From the NCBI GenBank assembly GCA_963701505.1, contig CAVOZZ010000007.1, positions 62,001 through 126,000 of the forward strand: a stretch of 64,000 nucleotides of DNA, given 5' to 3'. Origin of the DNA: UBA9214 sp963701505. GTDB taxonomy: Bacteria; Pseudomonadota; Gammaproteobacteria; UBA9214. Shown piece after piece: positions 34,180-43,327 of this stretch (position 1 is its first letter; each line of letters begins with the position of its first letter). Both the position numbers and the translations under genes were made by a program. The notes under the pieces were generated by a model that was not told where the DNA came from, did no database searches, and worked only from the letters and a program-made list of their open reading frames with translations.

Positions 34180-34390
34180 GCACTGTTACCAGACAGATAA
34201 GCCGTGAGATCTGGATTCAGGAAGCACCTGCCTCACGGGAACTGCTGCTTGCAGAGCCGCTATCCTTGTCCGGCATGACTGTGCTGCAATGTGGCGCTGT
34301 GCAAGTAAAATAGGGGTGCGCAAACACACAATAAATCGTTATAATTTCAGGTTGATATCTGCACAATTGACAGCCCCGGTGTTGAAACTG

Positions 34391-34475
<85 letters not shown>

Positions 34476-34577
34476 ACTTGACACCGGATGTATGCATTTC
34501 CTGATCAATAGCATATGGCACTGGCACACTCGATGTGTCCAGGAAGCACAGAAACCAGATAGTAATGAGGTATAGGG

Positions 34578-35873
34578 ATGGAAGTATCCGTAGAAAATAC
34601 AGGCGGGCTCAACAGAAGAATGACTGTTCAGGTGCCTGCGGAACGCGTAGATCAGGAAGTTGAGTCACGATTAAAGTCAATGAGCCAGACTATACGCCTG
34701 GATGGCTTTCGCCCGGGCAAGGTACCAATGAAGGTGATCGAACAGAAGTATGGAAAGCAGATTCGGCTAGAGGTGGTTGACCAGGTAATCAACTCAACGT
34801 TACAGGAAGCCTTGAGACAGGAAGGTCTGCGGCCCGCTGGCTACCCGGATATCCAACCGAAGGAACCTCATGCCGGTCAACCACTGGAATATGTCGCAAC
34901 ATTTGAAATTTTCCCTGAATTAACCAATGGCGTTAACTACGGGTTCTCGATAGTACGACCGATCGTAGAAATCAATTCTGACGACGTACAGGAAATGCTC
35001 GAGAGTTTGCGCAAGCAACGCGCCACATGGAATGTGGTTGATCGCGCTGCAGCGACAGGTGATCAGGTTACAATTGACTTTGAAGGCACGGTGAACGGGG
35101 CTGCTTTTGCTGGCAACAAGGCCGAAAAGATGCCAGTCGTACTTGGTTCCGGCAGTATGATACCCGGCTTTGAAGAGCAGTTGATCGATGTTTCAGCCAG
35201 TGAAGAGAAGACCCTCGAAATTACCTTTCCTGATGACTATCCATCAGCTGAGGTTGCCGGCAAGGCATCCAAGTTTGCTGTAAGGGTCCATTCGGTTTCC
35301 GAGACAGTATTGCCTGAAATCGACGAGGAATTTGCCAGGGCGTTTGGGGTAGCGGAAGGGGGTGTGCCGGCACTCACAACAGAAATAAGAAACAACATGG
35401 AACGTGAGCTGAAGGGTCTGATAAAGTCAAAAATGAAGAGTCAGGTTTTCGAAGGCTTGCTGCTGGACAACCCGGTTGAGGTGCCTGCAAGCCTTGTTGA
35501 ATCCGAGATAAAGGAGTTACAGCGACAGGAGGGCAAGCAGGGACTGGACGCGTCCACGCTCAGGGAAAGCGCCGAAAAGCGCCTGAAGCTTGGGGTTATC
35601 GTATCTGAAATTGCCAAACAAAATCAGATACACCTTGATCCAGACCGGGTACGGGAACTGGTGGAAACCATTGCTTCTTCCTATGAAAAACCTGAAGAAG
35701 TGGTTCAATGGTACTATGGCAACCAGGAGATGCTTTCCGGCGTCCAGTCAGCTGTCATTGAAGAACAGGTGGTAGAGTGGGTAGTTGAACACAGTGGCAT
35801 TGATGTGAATGATGAAATAACCACATTTTTCGCACTGATTGAAGAAGCCAAACAATCTCAAGGACAAACGTGA
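34578..35873 (+). CDS. tig: Trigger factor
   Basis: Trigger factor is the ribosome-bound chaperone and prolyl isomerase that meets nascent chains at the exit tunnel. The 431-residue product has the N-terminal ribosome-binding signature GFRPGKVPMKVIEQKYG (residues about 42-58), an FKBP-type domain with GDQVTIDFEGTVNGAAF and MIPGFEEQLIDVSASEEKTL, and a helical C-terminal domain. TAG-free, normal length, and one base from clpP. tig-clpP-clpX-lon-hupB-ppiD is a classical protein quality control order. Confidence 0.97.
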   Translation: MEVSVENTGGLNRRMTVQVPAERVDQEVESRLKSMSQTIRLDGFRPGKVPMKVIEQKYGKQIRLEVVDQVINSTLQEALRQEGLRPAGYPDIQPKEPHAGQPLEYVATFEIFPELTNGVNYGFSIVRPIVEINSDDVQEMLESLRKQRATWNVVDRAAATGDQVTIDFEGTVNGAAFAGNKAEKMPVVLGSGSMIPGFEEQLIDVSASEEKTLEITFPDDYPSAEVAGKASKFAVRVHSVSETVLPEIDEEFARAFGVAEGGVPALTTEIRNNMERELKGLIKSKMKSQVFEGLLLDNPVEVPASLVESEIKELQRQEGKQGLDASTLRESAEKRLKLGVIVSEIAKQNQIHLDPDRVRELVETIASSYEKPEEVVQWYYGNQEMLSGVQSAVIEEQVVEWVVEHSGIDVNDEITTFFALIEEAKQSQGQT

Positions 35874-35874
35874 A

Positions 35875-36528
35875 ATGACCGATAGCTACCCTATGAATGG
35901 AGCGCAAGATACACGAGCACTGAATCTGGTGCCCATTGTTGTAGAACAAACCGCTCGGGGTGAACGTTCCTATGATATTTACTCGCGGCTGCTCAAAGAG
36001 CGTGTAATTTTCATGGTTGGCCCGGTTGAAGATTACATGGCGAATGTTATTGTTGCGCAGCTGCTGTTCCTCGAATCGGAGAATCCCGACAAGGATATAC
36101 ACCTGTACATAAACTCACCCGGTGGTTCGGTTACAGCCGGCCTGGCTATCTACGATACCATGCAGTTTATCAAGGCCGATGTCAGCACCATGTGTATCGG
36201 TCAGGCTGCCAGCATGGGAGCACTGTTACTGTCCGGGGGTGCAAAGGGTAAACGCTACTGCCTGCCTCATTCCCGGGTCATGATCCATCAACCTCTGGGT
36301 GGCTTCCAGGGTCAGGCAACAGATATTGATATACATGCGAGAGAAATCCTGTTGATCAGGGAAAAACTCAACCTGATTCTGTCCAACCACACAGGCCAGC
36401 CGCTGGAAAAGATCAGTGACGACACCGATCGCGATCATTTTCTGGGTGCAGAAGAAGCCAAAACGTACGGACTGATTGATGAAATCATAAATCAGCGCAA
36501 TGATGCCATTGGGCCGGTTGTAAGCTGA
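35875..36528 (+). CDS. clpP: ATP-dependent Clp protease proteolytic subunit
   Basis: ClpP is the serine peptidase barrel that degrades substrates unfolded by ClpX or ClpA. Serine is in GQAASMGALLLSGGAKGKRY, histidine in SRVMIHQPLGGFQGQATDI and the aspartate in DDTDRDHFLGAEEAKTYG. I chose ATG 35875 (AAGGAC eight bases upstream), giving 217 residues with a propeptide; the frame is open further up inside tig, and ATG 35893 is also possible. It follows tig by one base. Confidence 0.97.
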   Translation: MTDSYPMNGAQDTRALNLVPIVVEQTARGERSYDIYSRLLKERVIFMVGPVEDYMANVIVAQLLFLESENPDKDIHLYINSPGGSVTAGLAIYDTMQFIKADVSTMCIGQAASMGALLLSGGAKGKRYCLPHSRVMIHQPLGGFQGQATDIDIHAREILLIREKLNLILSNHTGQPLEKISDDTDRDHFLGAEEAKTYGLIDEIINQRNDAIGPVVS

Positions 36529-36634
36529 ATATCGTCGGGTGCATAGATGTCAACAACCTGCCTGTCCAGGCAACCGCTTCCGGGAACCCATTGTTATCAT
36601 TGAAGTTTACAAGACATATCAGGGTATCAAAGAG

Positions 36635-36662
36635 TTGATTTATAATAACAATTAGTGATAAA
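36635..36662 (+). promoter_or_regulatory. Candidate clpX promoter
   Basis: TTGATT (36635-36640), 16 bases, then GATAAA (36657-36662) could form a promoter about 45 bases before clpX. TATAAT at 36641-36646 overlaps the spacer but has no -35 box at the right distance. The clpP-clpX gap (179 bases) is long enough to hold such a promoter; assignment is weak. Confidence 0.3.
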
Positions 36663-36707
36663 TAGGAACTTCAACGGGACAGTGCTTGATAAACGTGAGG
36701 GTTTTGT

Positions 36708-37979
36708 ATGAGCAACGAACGAAATAGCAAGGGAGAAGACGGTAAATTGCTCTACTGCTCCTTTTGCGGCAAAAGCCAGCACGAGGTAAGAAAGCTGATA
36801 GCGGGACCCTCCGTGTTCGTTTGCGATGAATGCGTGGAACTCTGCAACGACATCATTCGTGAGGAGATGCAGGACAAGTCCACTACCGCTGGAGAGAAAC
36901 TGCCGAAACCTCAGGAAATCAACGATGTACTCAATGAGTACGTTATCGGTCAACACCGTGCGAAACGCGTTCTGTCCGTTGCCGTATATAACCACTACAA
37001 GCGTCTGGAGGCACAGAATAAAAAAGACGATGTAGAGCTCTCAAAGAGCAATATCCTGCTCATCGGCCCAACCGGATCCGGCAAAACATTACTCGCCGAA
37101 ACACTCGCCCGGTTGCTGGATGTGCCCTTTACTATTGCCGATGCAACCACACTTACGGAAGCAGGCTATGTTGGTGAAGATGTAGAGAATATCATTCAGA
37201 AGCTGCTGCAAAAGTGTGATTATGATGTCGACAAGGCGCAGACGGGCATTGTCTACATTGATGAAATAGACAAGATATCCAGAAAGTCTGATAACCCGTC
37301 AATTACCCGCGATGTATCCGGCGAGGGAGTACAACAAGCGCTGCTGAAACTGATCGAGGGAACCATTGCATCCGTACCACCACAAGGCGGACGCAAACAT
37401 CCGCAGCAGGAATTTCTTCAGGTTAACACCTCGAATATACTGTTCATCGTGGGTGGAGCGTTTGCAGGCCTTGACAAGATCATACGCAGCCGATCCGAAA
37501 AAGGCGGTATCGGGTTTTCTGCCGAGATCAGGAGCAAGGACAAAGAACTCAACATTGGAGAGGTCCTCTATGATGTCGAACCACAGGACCTCATTAAATA
37601 CGGCTTGATTCCCGAGTTCGTTGGACGGCTCCCGGTAGTGGCAACTCTTGAGGAACTCGATGAAAACGCACTGGTGCAAATCCTGACCGAACCCAAGAAT
37701 GCACTGACCAGGCAATATGAAAAACTATTTCACATGGAAGGCTGTGAAATAGAATTCAGGGACGATGCCTTGCGGGCAGTCGCCCGCAAGGCGATGGAGA
37801 GGAAGACCGGTGCTCGCGGCTTACGCACTATTCTGGAGCAGGTGCTACTGGACACCATGTATGACCTTCCATCGCTTGAGAACGTCAGAAAAGTGCTCAT
37901 TGACGAGAATGTCATCCTCGGTGATGCCAAACCGTACATGATTTTTGACACACCGGGTGCTATTGCTGCATCTGAATAA
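36708..37979 (+). CDS. clpX: ATP-dependent Clp protease ATP-binding subunit ClpX
   Basis: ClpX is the hexameric AAA+ unfoldase that recognises degradation tags and feeds ClpP. The 423-residue product starts with the zinc-binding domain (CSFCGKSQHEV, then CDECVELC). The AAA+ module carries LLIGPTGSGKTLLAETLAR (Walker A), GIVYIDEIDKISRKSDNPSI (Walker B) and the C-terminal sensor KTGARGLRTILEQVLLDTMY. It is followed by an intrinsic terminator, so lon is transcribed separately. Confidence 0.98.
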   Translation: MSNERNSKGEDGKLLYCSFCGKSQHEVRKLIAGPSVFVCDECVELCNDIIREEMQDKSTTAGEKLPKPQEINDVLNEYVIGQHRAKRVLSVAVYNHYKRLEAQNKKDDVELSKSNILLIGPTGSGKTLLAETLARLLDVPFTIADATTLTEAGYVGEDVENIIQKLLQKCDYDVDKAQTGIVYIDEIDKISRKSDNPSITRDVSGEGVQQALLKLIEGTIASVPPQGGRKHPQQEFLQVNTSNILFIVGGAFAGLDKIIRSRSEKGGIGFSAEIRSKDKELNIGEVLYDVEPQDLIKYGLIPEFVGRLPVVATLEELDENALVQILTEPKNALTRQYEKLFHMEGCEIEFRDDALRAVARKAMERKTGARGLRTILEQVLLDTMYDLPSLENVRKVLIDENVILGDAKPYMIFDTPGAIAASE

Positions 37980-37996
37980 TTTATTTTCTTCATAAT

Positions 37997-38030
37997 AACT
38001 AACAGCTTAACTTGTTAGTTGTCTTTTGTT
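37997..38030 (+). terminator. Terminator after clpX
   Basis: AACTAACA (37997-38004) pairs perfectly with TGTTAGTT (38013-38020) around an 8-base loop and is followed by GTCTTTTGTT. The stem is AT-rich but regular, 17 bases after the clpX stop. Confidence 0.65.
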
Positions 38031-38081
38031 GCCAGTATGGCATGGTCTTTGCTGCATAGTGAGTACCTGTCAAAATAATGG

Positions 38082-38108
38082 TTGAAGTGCCGTATCTGGC
38101 CCCCATAT
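38082..38108 (+). promoter_or_regulatory. Heat-shock (sigma-32-like) promoter of lon
   Basis: TTGAAG (38082-38087) and CCCCATAT (38101-38108), 13 bases apart, match the sigma-32 consensus CTTGAAA / CCCCATNT closely. The promoter lies about 145 bases before the lon start, between the clpX terminator and lon. lon is a heat-shock gene in E. coli, so the match is functionally sensible. Confidence 0.7.
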
Positions 38109-38253
38109 TAGAAGCTCATGGTTACGGTTTCTAAATCAATCATTCAGAACGACGGGCAAGACACCGAGAGGGGAACTGCCATGGCAGGACCTGGCAGATT
38201 GCTACCGATAACCCGGACTAAACAGACTTAAACAGGAAAGGATGGGCACTGAT

Positions 38254-40656
38254 ATGACAGATCAAGCCGCAAATGCTATACCGGTCTTGCCACTGCGGGA
38301 TGTTGTTGTTTATCCCCATATGGTGATCCCGCTTTTCGTCGGACGAGAGAAATCGATTAATGCACTGGATACCGCCATGCAGGAAGACAAGAAAATTCTG
38401 CTGGTAGCCCAGAAGAATGCAGAGATAGACGATCCATCGGTCAATGATATCCACAAAATCGGAACACTATCCACGATTCTCCAGCTGTTGAAGCTTCCTG
38501 ACGGCACTGTAAAGGTACTTGTTGAAGGTGCCGAGCGGGTTCGCGTCACCGAATACGAAGACACTGATGCCTTTTTCATTGCACACGTTGAAGCGCTCTC
38601 CCAGGAACAGGGCGAAGATGTAAAAGAACTAGACGTTCTGAAGCGCTCCTTGCTGGCGATGTTCGACCAGTATGTCAAATTGAACAAGAAAGTACCGCCC
38701 GAGATTCTGACCTCATTGTCCGGAATCGAGGAACCGGGACGACTGGCAGACACCATTGCTGCGCACATGTCGCTGAAACTGGATGAGAAACAGAAGATAC
38801 TCGAGATCGTCAGCAGCCATACACGCCTGGAACGCCTGATGGTACTCATCGAAGGCGAAATCGATATCATGCAGATCGAGAAGCGTATTCGTGGCCGCGT
38901 TAAACAGCAGATGGAAAAAAGCCAGCGCGAGTACTATCTGAACGAACAAATGAAGGCCATTCAGAAAGAAATTGGCGACATGGACGATGTTCCCAACGAG
39001 CTCGAGGAACTGGAACAGAAAATAGAAAAGGCCGGTATGAGCAAAGAGGCCAAGGAAAAGGCCACCTCCGAGATGAACAAGCTGAAGATGATGTCACCGA
39101 TGTCAGCTGAAGCAACGGTTGTAAGAAACTATATCGACTGGCTGGTGAGCGTACCCTGGAAGAAACGTTCCAAGATCCGCCATGATCTGGCTGCCGCGGA
39201 AGCGGTTCTTGAAGAAGATCACTATGGACTGGATAAGGTCAAGGAGCGCATTCTCGAGTACCTGGCAGTACAGCAACGTGTGAAGAAGCTGAAGGGACCC
39301 ATCCTGTGTCTGGTTGGACCTCCCGGTGTTGGCAAGACCTCCCTGGGGCGTTCAATTGCCCGTGCCACCGGCCGCAAGTTCACCCGCATGTCACTGGGTG
39401 GTGTACGCGATGAAGCTGAAATACGAGGACATCGCCGCACCTACATCGGCTCCCTGCCAGGGAAGATCGTACAGAACCTGTCAAAGATGTCTGTGAGGAA
39501 CCCGTTGTTCCTGCTTGATGAGCTGGACAAGATGTCCATGGATTTCCGTGGCGATCCGTCCTCGGCATTGCTGGAAGTCCTGGATCCCGAACAGAACAAT
39601 ACCTTTAATGATCATTATCTGGAGGTTGATTTCGACCTGTCGGATGTCATGTTTGTCGCCACGGCAAACACCTTGAATATTCCGGGTCCCTTGCTGGACC
39701 GCATGGAGGTTATCCGCATACCCGGCTACACGGAAGATGAGAAAATCAACATAGCAATGCGTTACCTGCTGCCAAAACAGATTGAAAGCAATGGTCTCAA
39801 CAGCGGAGAGATTTCGGTCAGCCAACATGCCATCCGTGACATTGTTCGCTATTACACACGCGAGGCCGGGGTACGCAACCTGGAACGCGAGATATCCAAG
39901 ATCTGCCGCAAGGTTGTGAAGGAACTGGTGCTGCACGAGAAAGGCAAGAAGGTCACAATTACCCCGAGGAATCTGGAAAAATACCTGGGTGTTAAACGCT
40001 TCCGTTACGGGCTTGCCGAGGAATATGATCAGGTGGGACAGGTCACGGGGCTCGCATGGACCGAGGTGGGTGGTGAACTACTGACCATAGAATCGGCTAT
40101 CGTACCCGGAAAGGGCAAGATGATTCACACCGGTCAACTGGGTGAGATTATGCAGGAATCTATCCATGCAGCGACCACCGTTGTACGCAGTCGTTCGAAT
40201 GCACTGGGTATCGATCCGGAGTTCTACCAGAAATACGATATCCATATCCATGTTCCGGAAGGCGCTACACCGAAGGATGGTCCGAGTGCCGGTGTTGGCA
40301 TGTGTACGGCCCTGGTTTCTGCACTGACCAACATCCCGGTCAGGTCGGATGTGGCCATGACTGGTGAGATCACGTTGCGCGGGGAGGTATTACCGATTGG
40401 CGGCTTGAAGGAAAAGCTGCTTGCTGCGCATCGGGGCGGAATATCCATCGTTCTGATTCCTGAGGAAAATCGCAAGGATCTTGCGGAAATCCCGAAGAAC
40501 GTCAAGGAAAAACTGGATATCCGTCCGGTACGCTGGATTGACCAGGTGCTCGAGGTGGCGCTGCAACATCAGCCAACGCCGCTGGAGGAAGCGGATAACA
40601 AGGAACCTGCCAAGAGCAAAAGCAAGGTAAAAGCCAAGCCCTTGCGAGCCCACTAA
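38254..40656 (+). CDS. lon: ATP-dependent protease Lon
   Basis: Lon degrades misfolded and selected regulatory proteins. I chose ATG 38254 because AGGAAAGG ends 12 bases upstream; that site would abut the alternative ATG 38242. The 800-residue protein has the N-terminal LON domain (IPVLPLRDVVVYPHMVIPLF), a coiled-coil middle, the AAA+ module with LVGPPGVGKTSLGRSIARAT (Walker A) and PLFLLDELDKMS (Walker B), and the peptidase with the catalytic serine in KDGPSAGVGMCTALVSAL and lysine in LPIGGLKEKLLAAHRGG. A Lys-rich tail follows. It ends at a strong terminator. Confidence 0.98.
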   Translation: MTDQAANAIPVLPLRDVVVYPHMVIPLFVGREKSINALDTAMQEDKKILLVAQKNAEIDDPSVNDIHKIGTLSTILQLLKLPDGTVKVLVEGAERVRVTEYEDTDAFFIAHVEALSQEQGEDVKELDVLKRSLLAMFDQYVKLNKKVPPEILTSLSGIEEPGRLADTIAAHMSLKLDEKQKILEIVSSHTRLERLMVLIEGEIDIMQIEKRIRGRVKQQMEKSQREYYLNEQMKAIQKEIGDMDDVPNELEELEQKIEKAGMSKEAKEKATSEMNKLKMMSPMSAEATVVRNYIDWLVSVPWKKRSKIRHDLAAAEAVLEEDHYGLDKVKERILEYLAVQQRVKKLKGPILCLVGPPGVGKTSLGRSIARATGRKFTRMSLGGVRDEAEIRGHRRTYIGSLPGKIVQNLSKMSVRNPLFLLDELDKMSMDFRGDPSSALLEVLDPEQNNTFNDHYLEVDFDLSDVMFVATANTLNIPGPLLDRMEVIRIPGYTEDEKINIAMRYLLPKQIESNGLNSGEISVSQHAIRDIVRYYTREAGVRNLEREISKICRKVVKELVLHEKGKKVTITPRNLEKYLGVKRFRYGLAEEYDQVGQVTGLAWTEVGGELLTIESAIVPGKGKMIHTGQLGEIMQESIHAATTVVRSRSNALGIDPEFYQKYDIHIHVPEGATPKDGPSAGVGMCTALVSALTNIPVRSDVAMTGEITLRGEVLPIGGLKEKLLAAHRGGISIVLIPEENRKDLAEIPKNVKEKLDIRPVRWIDQVLEVALQHQPTPLEEADNKEPAKSKSKVKAKPLRAH

Positions 40657-40672
40657 ATCCTGGCAGATATTC

Positions 40673-40723
40673 AAAAACCTGCCGACAGTCCGATTCAATC
40701 AATCGGCTGTCGGCGGGTTTTTT
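40673..40723 (+). terminator. Terminator after lon
   Basis: A long hairpin pairs 40678-40695 (CCTGCCGACAG, one bulged T, CCGATT) with 40701-40717 (AATCGGCTGTCGGCGGG) and is followed by six T residues. It lies about 20 bases after the lon stop and is one of the strongest terminators in the window. Confidence 0.92.
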
Positions 40724-40745
40724 GCTGCGAATAACTGTGTTTTAA

Positions 40746-40817
40746 TACCCCCTGCTTGAAACGGGGGTACCCGGATTGCTATTCAGGGTGTAGGTACTCG
40801 CAAAGTACCGGTTTTTT
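40746..40817 (+). promoter_or_regulatory. hupB upstream region with two hairpins and a terminator-like site
   Basis: TACCCCC/GGGGGTA (40746-40752 with 40763-40769) form one hairpin. GGTACT/AGTACC (40793-40798 with 40804-40809) form a second, followed by GG and six T residues (40812-40817), 31 bases before hupB. TTGAAA (40756-40761) and TATTCA (40780-40785), 18 bases apart, may be the promoter, in which case only the second hairpin is transcribed, at the very 5' end. This resembles a short attenuator or a 5' stabilising hairpin; the role is inference. Confidence 0.35.
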
Positions 40818-40848
40818 CTCAACGATAAATAATCGAGGAAGTATATAT

Positions 40849-41121
40849 ATGAACAAATCTGAACTGATTGACGCTGTAGCCAGTGAGGCAGACCTTTCCA
40901 AGGCAGATGCAACACGCGCAACCGATGCCGTACTGGATAGTATTATTGCAACACTCGGCAAGGGTGATCAGGTAAATTTGGTAGGGTTCGGTACATTTAA
41001 TGTGCGTGAACGTGCTGCCAGAACCGGTCGCAATCCACAGACCGGTGAAACCATTCAGATAAAGGCATCCAGGTCTCCCGGATTCAAGGCTGGCAAAGCT
41101 TTCAAGGATGCCGTAAACTAG
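40849..41121 (+). CDS. hupB: DNA-binding protein HU-beta
   Basis: HU is the small dimeric nucleoid protein that bends DNA. The 90-residue product starts MNKSELIDAVASEADLSKAD with GAGGAA upstream and contains the DNA-binding arm signature GFGTFNVRERAARTGRNPQT followed by GETIQI. An earlier in-frame reading is not HU-like. Two tRNA genes begin nine bases after its stop, with no terminator between, so they may share its transcript. Confidence 0.97.
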   Translation: MNKSELIDAVASEADLSKADATRATDAVLDSIIATLGKGDQVNLVGFGTFNVRERAARTGRNPQTGETIQIKASRSPGFKAGKAFKDAVN

Positions 41122-41130
41122 CGCGCCTTC

Positions 41131-41206
41131 GGGTGCTTAGCTCAGCTGGGAGAGCGTCGCCCTTACAAGGCGAATGTCGGGGGTTCGATCCCCTCAGCAC
41201 CCACCA
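41131..41206 (+). tRNA. tRNA-Val(UAC)
   Basis: The 76-base tRNA starts GGGTGCTTAGCTCAGCTGGG, has anticodon stem-loop CGCC-CTTACAA-GGCG (anticodon UAC), a GGGGGTTCGATCCCCTC T arm and encoded CCA. It begins nine bases after hupB. Confidence 0.97.
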
Positions 41207-41213
41207 AGGATAA

Positions 41214-41290
41214 GGAGTGGTAGTTCAGCTGGTTAGAATACCGGCCTGTCACGCCGGGGGTCGCGGGTTCGAGTCCCGTCCACTCCGCCA
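41214..41290 (+). tRNA. tRNA-Asp(GUC)
   Basis: The 77-base tRNA starts GGAGTGGTAGTTCAGCTGG, has anticodon GUC in the loop CTGTCAC flanked by CCGGC-type pairs, a GCGGGTTCGAGTCCCGT T arm and encoded CCA. It lies seven bases after tRNA-Val and just before a terminator. Confidence 0.97.
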
Positions 41291-41303
41291 TATTGGCTAA
41301 CAG

Positions 41304-41333
41304 AAGGGCACCTTTTGCAGGTGCCCTTTCTTT
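41304..41333 (+). terminator. Terminator after tRNA-Asp
   Basis: AAGGGCACCT (41304-41313) pairs perfectly with AGGTGCCCTT (41319-41328) around the loop TTTGC, followed by TCTTTG. It closes the hupB-tRNA-Val-tRNA-Asp unit, 66 bases before ppiD. Confidence 0.88.
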
Positions 41334-41398
41334 GTTAACCAGGCACTGACACCTAACAGCCTGATGCGCAGTTATGGCTAATTCCCGAGAGACCGATC

Positions 41399-43315
41399 AT
41401 GTTACTGGCAATACGAGAACGAGTAATGGGTGTTGTGGGATGGATTATCCTCGGCATCCTGTTTGTTACCTTTGCATTCTTTGGGCTCAACTCCTATCTG
41501 CGGAGTACTGCAGCCAACTACGCAGCTGCAGTCAATGACCAGGAAATTCCACTGGCACGTCATCAGCGCGCCTACCAGCAGCTGAGGGCTCGCATGGTGG
41601 AGATGCTGGGAGAGAATTTTGACCCGGAACAGCTGAATGAGGACATCCTGAAAGCGAATGCCCTGCAGCAACTGATCAATGAAGAACTGGTTGTACAGGC
41701 TGCCAACACAGAAGGCTTTGCAGCAAGCAATCAACTGGTTGCTGCAAGCATCAATGCCATCGATGCATTCAAGGAAGACGGCGTTTTTTCGAAGGCACTC
41801 TATGAACGCGTGCTGGGCTACCAGGGAATAACACCACCTGCATTTGAATACAACCTGAAGCAGGAAATCATTGCCAACCAGTATCGGGAGGCGATCAGGC
41901 GTACCGCCGCCGCAACAGCAGAGGAATTGAAACAGGCCTATCTGCTGGAGGGCCAGCAACGGCAATTCAGTTACATTTCTTTGCCATTGCAATCATTCAG
42001 TGAATCGCTGGAAATCCCGGACCAGGATATTGAAGATTATTACAACTCTCACCTTGATACCTTCATGACACCGGAACGTACCAGGATACAGTATCTGGAA
42101 CTTGATGCGTCGACCATGGATCCGGGCATTGAAGTTGACGAGCAGGCGATTCAGACACTCTACGAAGAACATTCTGAAAAGTATGTCACTCCCGAAGAGC
42201 GGCACGCACGGCACATTCTGGTTGGCCTGTTGCCCGATGCGGATGAGACAACAAAGGCTGCAGCACTGGAAAAATCCCGGAACATTCTTGCTCGACTGGA
42301 TGCCGGGGAATCCTTCGGGGATCTTGCAAAAGAGCTGTCAGATGATCCGGGATCTGCTGCCAGTGGCGGCGATCTTGGCTTTTTCGGGCGAGGCATGATG
42401 ACCCCCGAGTTTGAAGAAGCTGTTTTTGGTTTACAGAAAGGTGAGCGCAGCCAGCCGGTAAAATCACCGTTTGGCTTCCATATCATCGAGCTGGTTGACA
42501 TCAAGCCGGAAGTCGCAACCCCGCTGGCAGAAGTACGGGATGAGCTGGTCGATCAACTGCTTTCCGAAGAGCGCGGGCGTCAATTCTACGAACACTATGA
42601 AACCCTTTCCAGCCTCGCATTTGAACAACCCGACACCCTCCAGGGAGCCGCTGATGCCCTGCAACTGGACCTCAGGGAATCAGACTGGATCAGCAAACAG
42701 GGCGGCACTGGAATCGCTGAAAATAGTGCCATTGTTGAAGCCGCCTTCAGCGAAGATGTGTTGCTGAATGGTAACAACAGTGCCCCCATAGAAATCGGTC
42801 CGGATCATGTCGCCGTAATACGAACGCTCGAGCACCAGGAGGCGACACAGCAGCCGCTTGATGAGGTCAAGGAAGCCGTCGCGCAGCTGGCCAGAGACAA
42901 GAAAGCACGTGAACTTGCCGAGGCCAGGGGCAAGGAAATACTGACCAGCCTGAATGCAGGTGAAACAACACTGGATGCCATTGCAGCAACTGAAAAGACA
43001 GTAATTGACAGGACAGAACTTGTACTTCGCAACGCCCGCGAACCCTCACCGGAAATAGTCAGTGCTGCCTTCTCGATGCAGGCTCCCAATGAGGGAGAGA
43101 CAGCCTATGAAGGACATGCAACACGGAACGGCGACTACGTGATCATTGCACTGCAGCAAGTAAAGGATGGCAATCTCTCGGAACTTCCGGAGGCCGCACG
43201 CAAACAGGCATGGAATTCCCTGAGCCGCCTGCAAGGCGAGACAGAATTGGCGGCAGTAATGAACGTCCTCAGGCAACAGGCTGTCATCTATATTCCACCT
43301 TCATCTGACCAGTAG
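41399..43315 (+). CDS. ppiD: Periplasmic folding chaperone PpiD
   Basis: PpiD is an inner-membrane-anchored periplasmic chaperone near the Sec translocon. The 638-residue product has a short cytoplasmic start, one membrane helix (about residues 11-31, VVGWIILGILFVTFAFFGL), a SurA-like N-terminal chaperone region and a parvulin domain (about 264-362: RHARHILVGLLPDADETTKA through GGDLGFFGRGMMTPEFEEAV and PFGFHIIELVDI). It follows hupB and the tRNAs as in Pseudomonas-like genomes. Confidence 0.95.
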   Translation: MLLAIRERVMGVVGWIILGILFVTFAFFGLNSYLRSTAANYAAAVNDQEIPLARHQRAYQQLRARMVEMLGENFDPEQLNEDILKANALQQLINEELVVQAANTEGFAASNQLVAASINAIDAFKEDGVFSKALYERVLGYQGITPPAFEYNLKQEIIANQYREAIRRTAAATAEELKQAYLLEGQQRQFSYISLPLQSFSESLEIPDQDIEDYYNSHLDTFMTPERTRIQYLELDASTMDPGIEVDEQAIQTLYEEHSEKYVTPEERHARHILVGLLPDADETTKAAALEKSRNILARLDAGESFGDLAKELSDDPGSAASGGDLGFFGRGMMTPEFEEAVFGLQKGERSQPVKSPFGFHIIELVDIKPEVATPLAEVRDELVDQLLSEERGRQFYEHYETLSSLAFEQPDTLQGAADALQLDLRESDWISKQGGTGIAENSAIVEAAFSEDVLLNGNNSAPIEIGPDHVAVIRTLEHQEATQQPLDEVKEAVAQLARDKKARELAEARGKEILTSLNAGETTLDAIAATEKTVIDRTELVLRNAREPSPEIVSAAFSMQAPNEGETAYEGHATRNGDYVIIALQQVKDGNLSELPEAARKQAWNSLSRLQGETELAAVMNVLRQQAVIYIPPSSDQ

Positions 43316-43327
43316 CGCCTCCTGATC

